In this document: one piece after another, positions 61,101-64,000 of the stretch
Layout: every line of letters begins with the position of its first letter
Position numbering within the stretch: position 1 is the stretch's first letter
DNA from: Desmodesmus armatus
Lineage: Eukaryota > Chlorophyta > Chlorophyceae > Sphaeropleales > Scenedesmaceae
Reading direction: 5' to 3'
Length of the DNA: 64,000 nt
NCBI GenBank assembly: GCA_007449985.2
Contig: VIIQ02000006.1
Coordinates: forward strand, 1 to 64,000
Position numbers and translations under genes: made by a program
The notes under the pieces: model-generated
The model's database searches: none
What the model saw: the letters and a program-made list of their open reading frames with translations, nothing else
Told to the model about the DNA's origin: nothing

Positions 61101-61994
61101 CAGCCAAGACATCCCCAGTAGCTGCACGCAGGCGCCAGCCTGCCGTGCAGCTGTAAAGCCTTGCACAAAAATGGATGTCAAGTGACGACCTACCCTGTCC
61201 CACAACAAAAAAAGTGATGACCTACCAGTGGTTCACCCAGCAGCTTGTGGAACTTCTTCACTCGTATCTGCGAAGACGCCCTGCTTTGTGTCACCACCTC
61301 CTCGCCAGCAGCAGGACTGCCTGCTGCTGCCCCTGCTGCTAGCTTGCCTGCATTGCTGCTGCTGCTGTCCCTGCTGGGAGTGGCAGCCCTGCCTGCATCG
61401 CCTGAGCCCTGTAGCTGCAGGAGGCTGAGGCCTGCCTCAATGGGATCCTGCTGCTGCGCTTGTGGTGGCGGGCTCTACAGGAACATAGCAAGACACAGGC
61501 ACCATCCATGGACATACCTTCCTGCATTGGGTTGCAGCATAACCTTATGGCACGCAGGACGCCAGTACGATACACAATGCAAGCTGTGTCGAGCAGGCCA
61601 ACGCTGCTGAGCTCACCTGTCCCCCAGCTGATCCAGCGGCCCTTGAGGAGGTGCCTTCAGCTGGTGGACTGAATTGCCCTGATGCTGTGCTGGACAGGGG
61701 AGTGTAGTGCCCTGTTGAGCCGTGGTCAGAGACGTCTTGAGACCCTCCTCTGTGCGCTGTGTTGAGCTTTGGTTTGCCTGGCACGCCCCTAGCAGACCTC
61801 AGGAAGCTGCAGACAGGCCCATCATGCAGGTTTCAGCTTGAAGCAAGTGGGGAAATAATTCAAGTTCAGCAGTGGACCAGCCATGTGTCACTTGCACCCT
61901 AACCTGGGAGGCCTGCTGACCCACTGACCCACCTGCTGATGTTTCTGAACCCGTGTTCTATTGCCTCTCTGCCTGTTTTGTCGTTGGAGGACAT
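58179..61994 (-). CDS. TBC1D22-type Rab GTPase-activating protein
   Basis: Ten exons close to 477 residues: 61994-61933, 61806-61617, 61474-61226, 60930-60830, 60546-60429, 60217-60117, 59954-59834, 59505-59375, 58994-58826, 58370-58179. A Ser/Ala-rich N terminus (MSSNDKTGREAIEHGFRNIS) and linker lead into RVKKFHKLLGEPL and a complete TBC domain: ELSWSGIPQELRPTCWKLLL, the arginine finger in the VDVPRTAPNV region, IWGIRHPASGYVQGMNDL with the glutamine finger, EADCYWCLSKLLDGIQDHYT, FAFRWVNCLLIREVP and RLWDTYLAEG. Order and spacing match animal TBC1D22A/B. TBC proteins accelerate GTP hydrolysis by Rab GTPases at Golgi and endosomal membranes. The intron after 59834 begins with GC (GAG|GCGAGT). 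Exon 1 was chosen by phase and the in-frame ATG at 61994. The first two exons are less certain. Confidence 0.9.
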
Positions 61995-62350
61995 CTGCTA
62001 GCCCCTAACATGGCTTACACTGTGATGTTTTGGTGCTTGTGCTATCTGGATCACTGCTGACCCACAGAGTACAAGTGTAGCAACAGGGCACACCCTGGCT
62101 GCAGGAGTTGGCCTTCTTGGATGCAGAATGAGTCTCCTCGGGGTCCCCTTGAGGTTGTTTCCAACAAACTGGGCCAAACCCTGCAAGGAAACCGCGACCC
62201 TGAAGCCCAGGAACGCTGTCCTGGGCAGCTGCCGCATGCATGCTTAGTCGTCTGTGCTGAGCTTGCGTGTGTAGCAGAAAGACGTAAGGATAAGGACACA
62301 GCACGCTTGCTCTTCAACGTTTTCGTGCCTCGCCCTCTTTCTAGGCAAAC
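61995..62350. promoter_or_regulatory. Shared 356-bp upstream region of TBC1D22 and ARF1
   Basis: The start codons of a Rab GAP and an ARF GTPase lie back to back only 356 bp apart, so both promoters must sit here. No TATA box was recognised. Confidence 0.55.
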
Positions 62351-63700
<1,350 letters not shown>

Positions 63701-64000
63701 AGCATGCAGTCTGTGCAAGGCAGCACGGAGCGCACGCGCCAGCTGGCCAGCAGGGTGCTGCGCCAGGAGCCTGGAGCCTAGCAGCACATCTTGGTCCAGC
63801 GGTGCCAGCTTCAGGCGCTGTCCGGTCCACTGTAGCAGTGTCTTGGTGTTGGAGGGTGGGTGTAGGATGCCAGCTTATGCGGCTGCAAAGTTGTTGTGCA
63901 AGCTGTGAATATCAGCAGCCGGGTTTGTTTGGGAACGAACAGGCGTTATGAGCCGGGGCTGTGGTCGTGCTGTGCAAGCCACCAACAGCCATGTTGATTG
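63701..64000. other. ARF1 3' UTR and downstream sequence
   Basis: No further gene is seen up to the window edge, and no TGTAA before it. Confidence 0.6.

Overview
The window is nuclear DNA of a green alga (chlorophyte, probably Chlorophyceae). The evidence is intron-dense genes with GT-AG splicing, GC-rich codons with abundant CAG/GCA low complexity, TGTAA poly(A) signals after several stops, plant-type proteins (WNK kinase, phytyl ester synthase, PsaL, plastid ribosomal protein S13) and an intron-containing elongator tRNA-Met. TAA, TAG and TGA are all used as stops, so the standard code applies. Exon models below were built by hand from splice sites and phase. Most close perfectly in frame. 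Exceptions are noted.

Layout: 1-4675 holds a Gln-rich ORF with a finger-like motif and otherwise unassigned sequence. 4676-9962 (-) is a phytyl ester synthase/DGAT-like plastid enzyme, divergent from a WNK kinase (10615-15427, +) that carries a split tRNA-Met(CAU) inside an intron. 17970-24692 (+) is a complete AP-1/AP-2 beta-adaptin. Its stop lies 8 bases before a 3.27-kb CACTA-type transposon (24701-27968) that contains an unrecognised spliced ORF and a decayed antisense frame. 28480-34160 (+) is a cytochrome P450. 35670-37581 (-) is a stand-alone biotin-protein-ligase N-terminal (amidotransferase-like) protein. 37895-38287 is an hAT-type MITE with a perfect 8-bp target duplication, next to a U6 snRNA core. 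39892-42255 (-) is a PNPOx-like FMN split-barrel protein.

Further right, 43962-51300 (+) is a MATH/TRAF protein of the plant MUSE13/14 (TRAF1a/b) kind with a long Gln/Ser/Ala-rich tail. 52190-54023 (+) is photosystem I subunit PsaL with an apparent one-base frameshift. 55382-57664 (+) is plastid ribosomal protein S13. 58179-61994 (-) is a TBC1D22-type Rab GAP, head to head with an ARF1 GTPase (62351-63700, +).

Functionally this is an ordinary gene-rich algal segment. Membrane traffic (AP-beta, TBC1D22, ARF) and plastid functions (PES, PsaL, S13, probably the split-barrel protein) recur, but there is no operon logic. The unusual content is in the introns and spacers: the CACTA element and its unknown gene, the tRNA inside an intron, an exon duplication plus a 75-bp foldback in one intron, GC-AG introns, and the MITE/U6 pair.
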